From Candidatus Melainabacteria bacterium SSGW_16 (lineage in GTDB: Bacteria; Cyanobacteriota; Vampirovibrionia; 2-02-FULL-35-15), in NCBI GenBank assembly GCA_004769085.1, contig DUDS01000015.1:62001-126000 (forward strand): a stretch of DNA of 64,000 bases. Direction: 5' to 3'. The notes beneath the pieces are model-generated. The model ran no database searches. It was not told the DNA's origin and saw only the letters and a list, made by a program, of their open reading frames with translations. Shown here one piece after another: positions 29,200 through 38,894 of the stretch (its first letter is position 1; each line of letters starts with the position of its first letter). The position numbers and the translations under genes are program-made.

Positions 29200-31497
29200 G
29201 TGATTTCATTTTTTATACTTTTAACTTATCTTCTTATTACATCAATATTTGGATTTTTAATTTTAAAAAAAGTTTTAAAGATAACCTCACTTGTTTTATT
29301 AGTACCGTTATCAGTAACACTTGGCACTGGTAGTTTTATTTTTTTACTGCAGAGCTTATCATTTTTACTTACTCCAAGAACAGCAGCAGTTTCAATTTTA
29401 ATAATACAATTTGCTGCATCAATAGTAATTAGCCTATTAAAAACAAATGAAAACAAAGAAAAGGAACCTGATATTTCAAAAAAGCAACTGACTGTTTTAG
29501 TCATATATGCATCAATAATATGTTTTTTTACATACCTTGGAATTTATAGATATGGCACATTTGACAGAACTGCTCACCTACCAATGGCAACTTCAATCTT
29601 TCAAAACAACATTTATCCTCCAATGGATCCTTACAGACCAGATTATGTACTCCTATATCACTATGGAGGCGATTTGTTGGCAGGAGCAATTAACTACCTT
29701 TCTGGAGCAAATATTTCAACATCATATGAACTTGTTTCATCTCTTTTTAGCGGAATCACTTTTTTAAGTTTTATTTCACTTGGATGGATATTGAGTAAGA
29801 ATTTTTATTTGTCGTTCATTGGGGGATTCTGTGCTTACTTTAGCGGAGGATTACTCTGGCTTGATGCAATACTAAGGTACATAACCAAAAATTTTCCTAG
29901 TGGAGAAACAGACTGGGGCTTCTTACAGACGTTTTTAAATTTGGGGATTCATGGCAGCATTATTAATCCACCCTCAGTAATGACTTTTACCTCAACATCA
30001 AGCCTGGGAAATCCTATGCTTATTTTTTGTCTGATAATTTTTTATTTAATGACATTAAAAACCAGATTTAAAGAAACAATGCCTTTTATTCTTGTGCTTT
30101 TTATAACTTTATTTTCACTTTATATGACCACAGACTGGCTATATGTAACTTTTTGGGCTGGAGCTGTATTATTTTCATTATTTATCCTCTCCAGAAAAAA
30201 TAAACAGGCTCTAGTTGCCACCATTATATTATTAGTACTTTCTGCAATAAGCTGTAAAACACTAGCAAACCCATTATTCATGCAGGATGCTGTCCAAAAC
30301 CTTGGAAGAACTAACATTTTTGCCCTTGGAATAAAAAAAGATTTATTTACTGTTGTCAGCTGGGGAAGATTAGCTACCCACATCATGAATTACACAACTA
30401 TTAACTGCTTTAGCTGGGATTTTCTATGTGAATTCGGACTTAGCCTTATCCTCATACCTTTTGCCATCATCTACCTGATTAGAGAAAAAAATGTTTTTTC
30501 CATGCTTCTGTTTTTTTGCATAATTACAACCATGCCTTTACCAGTAATTATTGATTTTAAATTAAATCCTGTAGAACTTGTAAGATTATTTGCATTCGGA
30601 AATACAATGTTAGTATTGCTTATTACACTTGGCATAAATCATATTCTAAAAACATTTTTCCAGAGCAAAATATTAACTACACTTTATTTGATCTTCCTCT
30701 GTCTTTCACCAATATTACAACTTACAACTGCTGTTATTTTCACTCCTGATGCTTTTACAAATAGAGAATATGTAAGGAGACTATGCATCAGCCTAAGAGC
30801 AACAAAATCCTTATCTGATTTTAAATTTGTATTTAAAAATATAAATGATCTGGCTCTTTCAAAAAAAGATTCTATATTCTGGAGCTATAAAAATGAGATG
30901 GATTTCCTGAAAAAGAATTGTAAAGAACGTGATGTTGTAATAAGCTCACTTTATGAAGTGCCGGCATTTGTAGGGGTTTATTCAATAATTCCCCCCGGAA
31001 AACTTATCTACTGGGATCAGTTATATTCTCCCTCTTCAAAAGTGTTTAACACAGCATTTAATACTCTTGACCCTTATCTGGTTTCTGAATTAAATATTAA
31101 ATGGATATTAATCGATAATGACTCTAAACAATTCTTATCAAAAGAAGTTCTGGAAATCCTTCAAAAACAAGATCTTTTAAAACTTGCTTATTCAAAACAA
31201 AATATCGAGATTTACAGAATAGAGGATTTAACAAAGTTAATTAATACGGCTCAAAGAAAAACTGCATGGCTACTCATAAATAGCGTAGGGCAAACTATTG
31301 AAACATCAGTATTAAATCAAAACAGAATTTCCTTATTCCCCACAAAAACATCTTCTCTTATTTACCTAAACAATTTATATTCCACTTATCCTGACTTAAA
31401 GAAACAACTAATTACCGCTCAGCCTGTATCAATTGAACAAATTGAAAATCAGATTAAATCAGCAAATCTGGCTATTGCGCTTGACAAGAAATTTTAG
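29200..31497 (+). CDS. Large multipass membrane protein, GT-C-like, YHYG group (second paralogue)
   Basis: This 765-residue tandem paralogue of the preceding gene starts at a GTG 13 bases after its stop. Conserved blocks are NNIYPPMDPYRPDY with YHYGGDL, CAYFSGGLLWLDA, QNLGRTNIF, SWGRLA and the soluble TLDPYLVSELNIKWIL. The two differ most in the loop after the YHYG segment and in the last 100 residues. The role as an extracytoplasmic sugar transferase is inferred from layout and context. An extended -10 at the end of this gene probably drives the radical SAM gene. Confidence 0.8.
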   Translation: MISFFILLTYLLITSIFGFLILKKVLKITSLVLLVPLSVTLGTGSFIFLLQSLSFLLTPRTAAVSILIIQFAASIVISLLKTNENKEKEPDISKKQLTVLVIYASIICFFTYLGIYRYGTFDRTAHLPMATSIFQNNIYPPMDPYRPDYVLLYHYGGDLLAGAINYLSGANISTSYELVSSLFSGITFLSFISLGWILSKNFYLSFIGGFCAYFSGGLLWLDAILRYITKNFPSGETDWGFLQTFLNLGIHGSIINPPSVMTFTSTSSLGNPMLIFCLIIFYLMTLKTRFKETMPFILVLFITLFSLYMTTDWLYVTFWAGAVLFSLFILSRKNKQALVATIILLVLSAISCKTLANPLFMQDAVQNLGRTNIFALGIKKDLFTVVSWGRLATHIMNYTTINCFSWDFLCEFGLSLILIPFAIIYLIREKNVFSMLLFFCIITTMPLPVIIDFKLNPVELVRLFAFGNTMLVLLITLGINHILKTFFQSKILTTLYLIFLCLSPILQLTTAVIFTPDAFTNREYVRRLCISLRATKSLSDFKFVFKNINDLALSKKDSIFWSYKNEMDFLKKNCKERDVVISSLYEVPAFVGVYSIIPPGKLIYWDQLYSPSSKVFNTAFNTLDPYLVSELNIKWILIDNDSKQFLSKEVLEILQKQDLLKLAYSKQNIEIYRIEDLTKLINTAQRKTAWLLINSVGQTIETSVLNQNRISLFPTKTSSLIYLNNLYSTYPDLKKQLITAQPVSIEQIENQIKSANLAIALDKKF

Positions 31498-31506
31498 TGT
31501 TTAAGT

Positions 31507-31515
31507 TGATATAAT
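31507..31515 (+). promoter_or_regulatory. Extended -10 promoter (TGATATAAT)
   Basis: TGnTATAAT is perfect here, ten bases after the previous stop. The predicted start of transcription is near 31522, leaving a leader of about eleven bases that includes GAGGG before the TTG start. An upstream TTGACA (31481-31486) is 23 bases away, too far to be the -35. Confidence 0.5.
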
Positions 31516-31532
31516 ACTTTGCTTGAGGGTCA

Positions 31533-32624
31533 TTGTTGATTACATACCTAAAAAATCTGAAAGATAAAGTTGACAGACAAGTTGGCTCTGATGTATTTCA
31601 GCGAGTTATGCAACACCAGGGAGCTCAGGGGCTTATAAACCTGGTTCATGTTTCTCTCACTGCGTTACAGAAAGAACACCCGTCAAGGTTAAATTATCTA
31701 CCACCATGTCTTTTTGTAGAAGTAACAAACAGGTGTAATCTGACCTGCCCTACGTGCCAGCTTGGAACAGACCAGGCATATAAGGGATATAACAAATCAG
31801 ACATCACGTTTGAGCAGTTTAAAAAAGTAATTGATCAAATACCTTCATTGGTTTATGTAACCTTACAGGGTGTTGGTGAACCTTTACTGAATAAAGATAT
31901 TATAAAAATGATCAAGCATTGCAGCGAAAAAGGAATTTCTACTTATATAAATACAAACGGAACAATTCTTACAGAAAACAAATCAAGAGAACTTGTAGAA
32001 TCCGGGCTTTCAAATCTTTCGATTTCAGTAAACAGCTTTAATGAAAAGGTTTTCAGCGAAACAAGAAGCGGTGCTTCAATTCACAAAATTACAGAAAATG
32101 TCAAAAGATTTATTGAAATCAGAAAAGAATTAAATCTAAAAAGACCTATTGTTTCATTCAGAGCAATTCTTATGAAGGAAACAGAACCTTATATGGAAGA
32201 ACTTATATTTAAGTCAAATGAGTTAGGAGTAGATGTTCTTTATATACAGCTTTTCATAAGCATGATTGCAGATAAAACTCTGTGTGACTCTTCCTTAAAA
32301 AAAGAAGAGATTGATGCATTCTCTGACAAACTTGAAAAATGGAAAAAACAAATTAAAATGCAAATCATTACTGAAAGTTTCGGTAAGTCTTCCAATAATC
32401 TGGGACAATGCAAACTGCCATGGTTTAGTCCAAATGTAACAGCAGAAGGTTTTGTAACACCATGCTGCACTATAAGCAACCCAAGCATTTTAAATATGGG
32501 AAATATTTTTGAAACCCCTTTTGAACAAATATGGAATTCAAAGAAATTTGCTACCTTCAGAGGAAATTTTTATAAAAAGCAGCCAAAAGAATGTATTGGC
32601 TGCCAGAATTATATTCGTAACTAA
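31533..32624 (+). CDS. Radical SAM/SPASM domain enzyme
   Basis: The protein has 363 residues. The start is a TTG at 31533 preceded by GAGGG; no ATG occurs before the motif region. The radical SAM cluster site CNLTCPTC (C68, C72, C75) binds the 4Fe-4S cluster that cleaves SAM. The C-terminus has the SPASM-type cysteines: QCKLPW, TPCC and ECIGC. This family modifies peptides or small molecules, and members in sugar loci also act on glycans or lipids. It lies between membrane GT-C-like genes and a UPF0104 protein, suggesting a tailoring role in the same surface pathway. The substrate cannot be read from sequence. Confidence 0.9.
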   Translation: MLITYLKNLKDKVDRQVGSDVFQRVMQHQGAQGLINLVHVSLTALQKEHPSRLNYLPPCLFVEVTNRCNLTCPTCQLGTDQAYKGYNKSDITFEQFKKVIDQIPSLVYVTLQGVGEPLLNKDIIKMIKHCSEKGISTYINTNGTILTENKSRELVESGLSNLSISVNSFNEKVFSETRSGASIHKITENVKRFIEIRKELNLKRPIVSFRAILMKETEPYMEELIFKSNELGVDVLYIQLFISMIADKTLCDSSLKKEEIDAFSDKLEKWKKQIKMQIITESFGKSSNNLGQCKLPWFSPNVTAEGFVTPCCTISNPSILNMGNIFETPFEQIWNSKKFATFRGNFYKKQPKECIGCQNYIRN

Positions 32625-33599
32625 ATGAAAAACATTTTGTTTATTCTAAAGTTATTTCTTCTTTGTCTGATTATTTTCTGGATATCTAGATCAGTTAATT
32701 TAAATCAGACACTAACGGTCTTAGGACATACTAATTTTTATTATTTTACATTTGCATTTTTACTGAATAATCTTTCAAGCATATTTCTTACCATAAAATG
32801 GCACAGACTTGCTACACCGCTCAAAATTAAAACTAACTTCTGGCAGCTCCTAAGATTAAACTATATTTCAGTTTTTTACAGCAGTTTTCTTCCCGGGCAA
32901 GCATCAGGGGAATTAATAAAAGGTATAAGAATGGCTCGCTCAGAGGAATCAAAGCAAACAGTATGGATTCCTATTTTTATTGACAAAATCACAAATGTTT
33001 TAATTGTGTTTATCATTGGTTTTGTCGCAGTATTGCTTGACAGTACTCTCAGGCAGGATAAATATGTTTTAAGTATTGTTTCACTATCAACTTTGTCACT
33101 TTCATTAATTACTATTATTTTATTCAGTGAAAACACAGGTAGAATTGTTGCATTTATAAGAGAAACAATGATCTCTGTCATGGAAAGATTTGGTTTAAAA
33201 ACTGACTTAATAAAAAATCTTTCACTGAACTATTTTGAAAAGTATAAAAAATATGATTTATTAATGATTGAAACTATTTTATGGAGCTTATTAATTAAGC
33301 TACCCCATATTTTTGCACTTTATTTGCTTGCATTAAGCTTGAATATAGACTTAAATATTACTCAGTCAGCATGGTTATTTGCAATAATTTCAATTGCAAC
33401 TATTATCCCTATAAGCTTTTCAGGGTTAGGAATCAGGGAAGGGGCATCAATATTAATCCTTTCAAAAGTAGGGATAAACAGTGCAAGCGCACTTAGTCTA
33501 TCTCTTTTAATCTTCCTGAACGGACTTCTTGTTGCAATAATAGGAGGAACAATAGAACTATTTTATGGACATAACCCAGGGAAGAAATCTGCAAGTTAA
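32625..33599 (+). CDS. UPF0104 / flippase-like lysylphosphatidylglycerol-synthase TM-domain protein
   Basis: This 324-residue integral membrane protein starts immediately after the radical SAM stop. It shows the family pattern: an early loop with FLPGQASGELIKG (about residues 86-98), and SFSGLGIREGASIL near the C-terminus, with about eight hydrophobic segments. Proteins of this kind are linked to movement of lipid-linked intermediates or to glycolipid synthesis, and archaeal AglD carries the same region. Here it may flip or present polyprenyl-linked sugars to the GT-C enzymes, which is inference. Confidence 0.85.
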   Translation: MKNILFILKLFLLCLIIFWISRSVNLNQTLTVLGHTNFYYFTFAFLLNNLSSIFLTIKWHRLATPLKIKTNFWQLLRLNYISVFYSSFLPGQASGELIKGIRMARSEESKQTVWIPIFIDKITNVLIVFIIGFVAVLLDSTLRQDKYVLSIVSLSTLSLSLITIILFSENTGRIVAFIRETMISVMERFGLKTDLIKNLSLNYFEKYKKYDLLMIETILWSLLIKLPHIFALYLLALSLNIDLNITQSAWLFAIISIATIIPISFSGLGIREGASILILSKVGINSASALSLSLLIFLNGLLVAIIGGTIELFYGHNPGKKSAS

Positions 33600-33615
33600 T
33601 TAAATAAATAAAGAA

Positions 33616-35853
33616 ATGAATAAAGAAAACAAACTGATCAAATTTTTAAAAGAGAATTATTTATATATAATTCCCATATTAGTTACAATTGCTCTGTATT
33701 CAGTTTCACTAACATATGGTTTCAGAAATTTTGATGAAGATGTTCAGATAAAAGATTTTTATGTAAAAAAAACATTTCCTGAATATTGTGAGAGATTTTT
33801 GCTCCTAAATCAGTTTGGAGTTACGGAGGCACAAGGCTATGCATTTTCAAGCATTAAAAATGTACACTTCAGTATTATTGCATCAACCGTTAATTATTTT
33901 ATTTCATACTTATTTCAGGCAAAACCTCTGCTATACCATAGCTGGAACCTAATCCTACATTGCCTTGCAGTGTTTTCATTAATTTTACTTATTAATAGTC
34001 TTTCAGGTAACAAATTAATCAGTTTATTTACCGGGCTAATCTGGGCAATTCATCCTACAAATGTTGAGTCTGTAATATGGGCTACCAACTGGCCACCAAA
34101 CATGGGTGCTGCAATATATTTTTTCACATTATATTTTGTATCTAAAGCAACTAAAGTTAGAAACACACTGAATACAAAATTATTTATTTTCTTACTTACA
34201 ATTTTTCAGGTATTTCTAACCGAATATAACATTATGATTTTTGTTTCAATATTTATTTTAAATTTTTATTTATTAAAATCGTTCAAAAGCTCTTTGGTCA
34301 AAAGCATTCCTGCTTTTCTTGCAATAGTTATTTATTTTATTGTCAGATTTACTGTAACAAAAAACGTTTCTGACGAAAAATCATTTTTTGATATTTTTGA
34401 AATAATTCAAAGAGTCATTTATCTGTCTCCTCAGGTATTTATACACCAGCTTAAGCTCATACTTATCCCGATAAACCTAAGCATTGACCAGCTTGATCTG
34501 CTACATCTGGACACAAAAGTCTTTGGAACCTACAATCTGTTTTGCATTGCAGTTCTGCTTCTTTGCATATATGTTTCATTTCTATTTAGGAAAAGATTTT
34601 CGTTTTTTTCTCTGGGTTGTATTTTATATATTATTTCTCTTTTGCCATTTTTACAAATAATACCGCTTTATTCTGTCGTAGCAGAAAGGTACAACTACTA
34701 CGGTTCAGCATTTATAATTTTTGGATTAATTTCATTAATTTACAGTGGAATAAAATCCAAAAAGAACTTATTGGTTTCAATACTGGTCTTACTAAGTCTG
34801 GTTTCTTTTGGCAGATCTCTTTTTAGGACTCAGGACTGGAGAAATAGCTCTACTCTTTTTTACAGTACAATAAATACCAGCAAATCTTTAATAAAAAAAG
34901 GGATTTGGACTTATAATCTTGCAATCTGCCAGGAGAATGAAAAGAAAAAAGAAGAATTTTTAAGGCTTTCTATAAACTTATTAAAACTATACCTGGAGAA
35001 CAATGAAGAGAAAAATTATCCAAAAACTATTTTGAAGTATGAACTTGATAATGAATCACTTCTTGGGAAAGCTTCCCTAAGAATTGCACAAATATATGAA
35101 ATTTTAAACGAAAAGAACAATCAGCTTTTATATCTTGAAAAAACTCTTTCTTACTCAAAAAATAACCCACGGCTAAAAGGGTTGGCTTATAAGGGGCTTG
35201 GCACATACTATTTCCAAAATAAAAATTATGAAAAAGCTATAGACTATTACAAAGAAAGTAATCTGGTTTCATCTCAGCCAGATACAGATTATGCACTAGC
35301 TGTTTGTTATTTAAAATTAAATGATCTTGATAATTATGAAACCTATATAAAAAAATCAACCTCTGTTACTTCGACAGGAAATGGAAATGCATTTAAAACC
35401 TATGGACAATTCCTGGAAACATATAGAAACGATTATGAAGGTGCAATAAAAAATTACAGGATAGCCTCCCTTTTAATGAATAAGCCAAAACCATACACCC
35501 TACTGGCTACTTTATACCTTAAATCCGGAAAACCTGGAAAAGCTTCAAACATTATAAAAAATGGATTGTACAGTTTCCCTGCTAATCCTCCCCTCTTATA
35601 TTTACGAGGTTCTATCTTAATCAGTAAAGGAAAACTAAAAGATGGTATAAATGATTTATCTAAAGCAGCAGCAATAAGAAAGTCTCCAAAAAACATTAAA
35701 ACAGCATCATGCTTAATACTTGCAAATATTTACTTAAATCAAAATGACTTCTCAAATGCAAAAAAATATAATGACATAGTATTAATGATTGATCCCGATA
35801 ATAAAGAAGCGTTAAGGCTAAACACAGCAATATCAAGGAACCCATCATCATAA
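33616..35853 (+). CDS. TMTC-like GT-C membrane glycosyltransferase with canonical TPRs (P11)
   Basis: At 745 residues this is the most divergent paralogue. FDE is at 39-41 and HPTN at 146-149. The second half of the membrane domain keeps QRVIYLSPQVFIHQLKL, LSIDQ, LPFLQIIPLYSVVAERY and RTQDWRNS. The YGLD block is altered to YELDNES, and the GLRxH motif is missing. Its tail instead has textbook TPRs, e.g. GLGTYYFQNKNYEKAIDYY and the last repeat LANIYLNQNDFSNAKKY. It follows the flippase-like gene by 16 bases. It may be a conventional bacterial TMTC-type enzyme, with the array members being a derived expansion. Confidence 0.85.
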   Translation: MNKENKLIKFLKENYLYIIPILVTIALYSVSLTYGFRNFDEDVQIKDFYVKKTFPEYCERFLLLNQFGVTEAQGYAFSSIKNVHFSIIASTVNYFISYLFQAKPLLYHSWNLILHCLAVFSLILLINSLSGNKLISLFTGLIWAIHPTNVESVIWATNWPPNMGAAIYFFTLYFVSKATKVRNTLNTKLFIFLLTIFQVFLTEYNIMIFVSIFILNFYLLKSFKSSLVKSIPAFLAIVIYFIVRFTVTKNVSDEKSFFDIFEIIQRVIYLSPQVFIHQLKLILIPINLSIDQLDLLHLDTKVFGTYNLFCIAVLLLCIYVSFLFRKRFSFFSLGCILYIISLLPFLQIIPLYSVVAERYNYYGSAFIIFGLISLIYSGIKSKKNLLVSILVLLSLVSFGRSLFRTQDWRNSSTLFYSTINTSKSLIKKGIWTYNLAICQENEKKKEEFLRLSINLLKLYLENNEEKNYPKTILKYELDNESLLGKASLRIAQIYEILNEKNNQLLYLEKTLSYSKNNPRLKGLAYKGLGTYYFQNKNYEKAIDYYKESNLVSSQPDTDYALAVCYLKLNDLDNYETYIKKSTSVTSTGNGNAFKTYGQFLETYRNDYEGAIKNYRIASLLMNKPKPYTLLATLYLKSGKPGKASNIIKNGLYSFPANPPLLYLRGSILISKGKLKDGINDLSKAAAIRKSPKNIKTASCLILANIYLNQNDFSNAKKYNDIVLMIDPDNKEALRLNTAISRNPSS

Positions 35854-35955
35854 CTGGGTCCTGAAAAATGTAACAGATGGTAGACTGGGAGTACTTTGCA
35901 AAGCCCGACGAGCGAAGAATGAGCAAGAAGGGCGGTAGGCAGAAACATTTTAACT
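35854..35955. other. GC-rich intergenic block of unknown origin
   Basis: About 90 bases (35855-35944) are clearly richer in G and C than the flanking genes, and purine-rich on the plus strand. AAAATGT (35865-35871) and ACATTTT (35945-35951) are 7-bp inverted arms that bracket most of the block. GCCC and GGGC inside could pair. No stable open frame fits. It may be the remnant of a dispersed repeat or a small structured RNA; I cannot tell which. Confidence 0.3.
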
Positions 35956-36780
35956 ATGGAAGCTACAAAAGAAAAAATAGTTAACCAGAAAATTAATCTA
36001 AGGGAAAATGCTGTAAGACAGGGTTCCAGAATAAACCTTACAATATTTAATTATTGTTTTCTTGTTTATTATTATTTAATAAAAGAAATTAAGAAGAGTG
36101 CACATTATGCTTCCGGTGTTTTGCTGGATGTAGGTTGTGGGAATACTCCCTTTCGGGAATATTTTTTAAAATATATTAAAAAATATTTAAAGCATGAACA
36201 TCCTGCAGCTGCTAAAAAAAACATTACCTATGACTATCTATCAGAGCTTCCTACATTAAATGTTCCTGATAGCTCAGTCAATACTATTGTTTCATTTGCA
36301 GTACTTGAGCATGTTTCAGAACCATTTGAAACAATTAAAGAATTTTACAGAATATTAAAAACCAATGGTATCTTCATGATTTATGTTCCCCAGTACTGGC
36401 ATCTTCATGAAGAACCCCATGATTATTTAAGGTTCACCAGATATATTCTTCAGGAAAAAATCAGACAAAACAGTTTTGAAATACTCTACATAAAAGGTAT
36501 TGGAAAATCTTTTGCAATTGCAGGTCAGGCCTTCTGCAACGCACTTGTACTGATGTTTGATTTAAAGCATGTTAAAAATATCTTTGCTCTATTAAAAGGT
36601 GAGAAAACGTCTGGTGTATTAAACAGCTTAATTTACACTATCTGTAAATCACCTTTAATCTTATTATCAGTTCTCCTAATTCCAGTTATCAACTTAACTT
36701 TTCTTGCACTTGATTTACTCCTGGGAAGTGAAAAAGATACTATTGGATATTTTGTAATTGCCAAGAAAACCAGCGGTTAA
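35956..36780 (+). CDS. SAM-dependent methyltransferase (class I) with C-terminal membrane segment
   Basis: The protein has 274 residues. Motif I LLDVGCGNTPF (D58 onward) binds SAM, and VLEHVSEPFETIKEFYRILK is the usual post-I/IV block of the Methyltransf_11 group. HLHEEPHDYLRFT follows, which is common in methyltransferases of polysaccharide loci. Residues of about 230-258 are strongly hydrophobic, so the enzyme may be held at the membrane. It lies between P11 and the sugar-nucleotide genes, and a role in O-methylation of a sugar is a reasonable inference. Confidence 0.85.
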   Translation: MEATKEKIVNQKINLRENAVRQGSRINLTIFNYCFLVYYYLIKEIKKSAHYASGVLLDVGCGNTPFREYFLKYIKKYLKHEHPAAAKKNITYDYLSELPTLNVPDSSVNTIVSFAVLEHVSEPFETIKEFYRILKTNGIFMIYVPQYWHLHEEPHDYLRFTRYILQEKIRQNSFEILYIKGIGKSFAIAGQAFCNALVLMFDLKHVKNIFALLKGEKTSGVLNSLIYTICKSPLILLSVLLIPVINLTFLALDLLLGSEKDTIGYFVIAKKTSG

Positions 36781-36791
36781 AATAGCAGAAT

Positions 36792-36821
36792 TTGTTGTTA
36801 AAATGTCTTTCGTTGTATATT
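36792..36821 (+). promoter_or_regulatory. Candidate promoter for rmlA-rmlB
   Basis: TTGTTG (36792-36797), an 18-base spacer and TATATT (36816-36821) are seen. The predicted transcript start near 36828 falls after the first possible ATG (36824) and just before the second (36830), which supports use of the second ATG with almost no leader. Confidence 0.4.
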
Positions 36822-36829
36822 AGATGACT

Positions 36830-37924
36830 ATGAAAGCAGTAATACTAAGCGGTGGATCTGGTGCAAGATTAGCTCCGCTTACAAACACAATAACCAAACA
36901 GCTTCTACCAGTAGCAAATAAGCCTACTTTGTTTCACATCCTGGAACTAATTAAAGAAGAAACACCTGTTACTTCTATATCAATAGTTGTTAGCGAAGAC
37001 TATGGTCATCAGGTAAAAGAAAGGATTTTAAATTCTGAATATAAAAAGCATTTTGAGTTTGATTTTGTATTTCAGGACAAACCGCTGGGACTTGCACATG
37101 CAGTACAACTAACAAGCATGCACATGCAGAATGAATCTTTTTTAATGTTTCTCGGAGACATATTAATAAACAAAGGCGAAATTAAAAAAGCTTATGAACA
37201 ATTTACAAAAAACAAACCAGAGACACTTGTCATTTTAAAAGAAGTAGAAGATCCAAGACCATATGGACTTGCAGAAGTTGAAAACGGACGGGTTACAAAG
37301 CTTGTTGAAAAACCACAGGATCCAAAATCAAATCTTTGTCTTGCTGGAATTTATATGTTTAACCCTTCAATATTCTATGCCATAGCAAACATAAAACCCA
37401 GTTACAGAAATGAGCTTGAAATAACAGATGCAGTGGATTTTCAAATTAGTCAGGGGAAAAAGGTCGAATATTATGTCATAAAAAGCTGGTGGTTTGACAT
37501 CGGCACTCCTGAAAATATGATTAAAGCTAATGAAGTAGCACTTGAAATTAAAAAACCTGATTTACAATCTGAAATCAAACCCACAGTAAAAATTAAAGGA
37601 ACAGTAACAGTTGAAAAAAATGTTTTAATTGAAAATTCAGAAATTACAGGTCCAGTTATTATTGCTAAAAACAGTGTAATTAAGGGGTGTAAAATCGGAC
37701 CAAATGTAAGTATTGGTGAAAGTGTAACTCTTGAAAACATTAAAATTGAAAACTCAATAATAAGAGAAAACACAAGAATACATCATTTCCCGGAAACCAT
37801 CTCAAACAGCATTTTTGGGAGAAACATAGAGCTTAATTTCTCAGGCAACCACAGCGTTAACTACAATGGAAATAAAAAAGTAAGATATATCTTGGGAGAT
37901 GATACAAAATGCTCATTGCTGTAA
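36830..37924 (+). CDS. rmlA: Glucose-1-phosphate thymidylyltransferase, long form
   Basis: This 364-residue nucleotidyltransferase makes dTDP-glucose from dTTP and glucose-1-phosphate. The N-terminal signature GGSGARLAPLT followed by K23 is the nucleotide-binding loop; LGDIL supplies the metal-binding Asp, and EKP the sugar-site region. After residue 240 come hexapeptide-like repeats (left-handed beta helix), typical of the long form. The start at 36830 gives the usual MKAVILSGG beginning and fits the promoter; an ATG six bases earlier is the alternative. The last 16 bases overlap rmlB, so the two are coupled. Confidence 0.9.
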   Translation: MKAVILSGGSGARLAPLTNTITKQLLPVANKPTLFHILELIKEETPVTSISIVVSEDYGHQVKERILNSEYKKHFEFDFVFQDKPLGLAHAVQLTSMHMQNESFLMFLGDILINKGEIKKAYEQFTKNKPETLVILKEVEDPRPYGLAEVENGRVTKLVEKPQDPKSNLCLAGIYMFNPSIFYAIANIKPSYRNELEITDAVDFQISQGKKVEYYVIKSWWFDIGTPENMIKANEVALEIKKPDLQSEIKPTVKIKGTVTVEKNVLIENSEITGPVIIAKNSVIKGCKIGPNVSIGESVTLENIKIENSIIRENTRIHHFPETISNSIFGRNIELNFSGNHSVNYNGNKKVRYILGDDTKCSLL

Positions 37925-38889
37925 CAGGTGGACTAGGTTTTATTGGTTCAAACTTCATAAGATATATTCTTTCTGAAGAACCATCCATATCACTTATTAA
38001 CATTGATGCACAGACCTATGCAGGCAATCCTGACAATTTAGCTGACATACAGTCAAAGAAAAATTACACCTATTTTAAAGGATTAATTCAGGACTATCAT
38101 TTTATTGAAGATATTTTTAGAAATCATAAAATAGATGCTGTTATTAATTTTGCTGCAGAAACACATGTTGACAGAAGTATTGCATCAGCACAGCCTTTTA
38201 TTGAAACAAATATAGTTGGAACACATGTCTTACTTGAGCTTGCACTTAAACACAAAATTAAAAAATACATTCAGATTAGTACCGATGAGGTTTATGGCTC
38301 AATTGAACCACCACAGAAATTTAACGAAAACAGTCCTATTAAGCCAAACAGCCCTTATTCAGCAAGCAAAGCCTCTGCAGATCACCTGGTTAGAGCATAC
38401 TATAAAACATATGGACTGGATACAGTAACCATAAGGTGTTCAAATAATTTTGGACCATATCAGTATCCTGAAAAAATCATACCGTATTTTATTTCACTTG
38501 CACTTGAAAACAAAAAAGTACCTGTTTATGGTGATGGCATGAATATTCGTGACTGGGTTTATGTACTTGATTTTTGTTCAGCAATAAAACTAATCCTTGA
38601 AAAAGGAAAAACAAGTGAAGTCTATAATGTTGGCGGTGATTATGAAATAACAAACATTGATTTAACCAAAAAACTATTAAAATTGCTTGGAAAACCTGAA
38701 AGTTTAATGGATTTTGTAAAAGACAGACCGGGACATGACAGAAGATATGCAATGGATTCTACAAAAATAAAAACCGAACTTGGCTGGCAAAGAAAATATA
38801 ATTTTGAACAGGCACTTGAGGAAACAATTGACTGGTACAAATCAAATAAAGCATGGATTGAAAAAAGAACAAAAGCACTCATCACATAA
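37909..38889 (+). CDS. rmlB: dTDP-glucose 4,6-dehydratase
   Basis: This 326-residue extended short-chain dehydrogenase converts dTDP-glucose to dTDP-4-keto-6-deoxyglucose. The NAD-binding GGLGFIG is at 7-13. FAAETHVDRS (81-90), the catalytic TDE at 125-127 and YSASK with Y150 and K154 all match RmlB. The RmlC and RmlD partners needed for dTDP-rhamnose are not in this window, so the final deoxysugar is open. Its stop lies five bases from the stop of the convergent YfhO gene. Confidence 0.93.
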   Translation: MLIAVTGGLGFIGSNFIRYILSEEPSISLINIDAQTYAGNPDNLADIQSKKNYTYFKGLIQDYHFIEDIFRNHKIDAVINFAAETHVDRSIASAQPFIETNIVGTHVLLELALKHKIKKYIQISTDEVYGSIEPPQKFNENSPIKPNSPYSASKASADHLVRAYYKTYGLDTVTIRCSNNFGPYQYPEKIIPYFISLALENKKVPVYGDGMNIRDWVYVLDFCSAIKLILEKGKTSEVYNVGGDYEITNIDLTKKLLKLLGKPESLMDFVKDRPGHDRRYAMDSTKIKTELGWQRKYNFEQALEETIDWYKSNKAWIEKRTKALIT

Positions 38890-38894
38890 CTTCT

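Noticed and set aside
31481..31515. TTGACA plus TATAAT as a standard sigma-70 promoter
   Set aside because: The spacer is 23 bases. The extended -10 alone is the better reading.
35696..35948. Minus-strand frames of about 70 codons over the GC-rich block
   Set aside because: They run into the antisense of P11 and lack a ribosome site. The composition effect alone explains the open frames.
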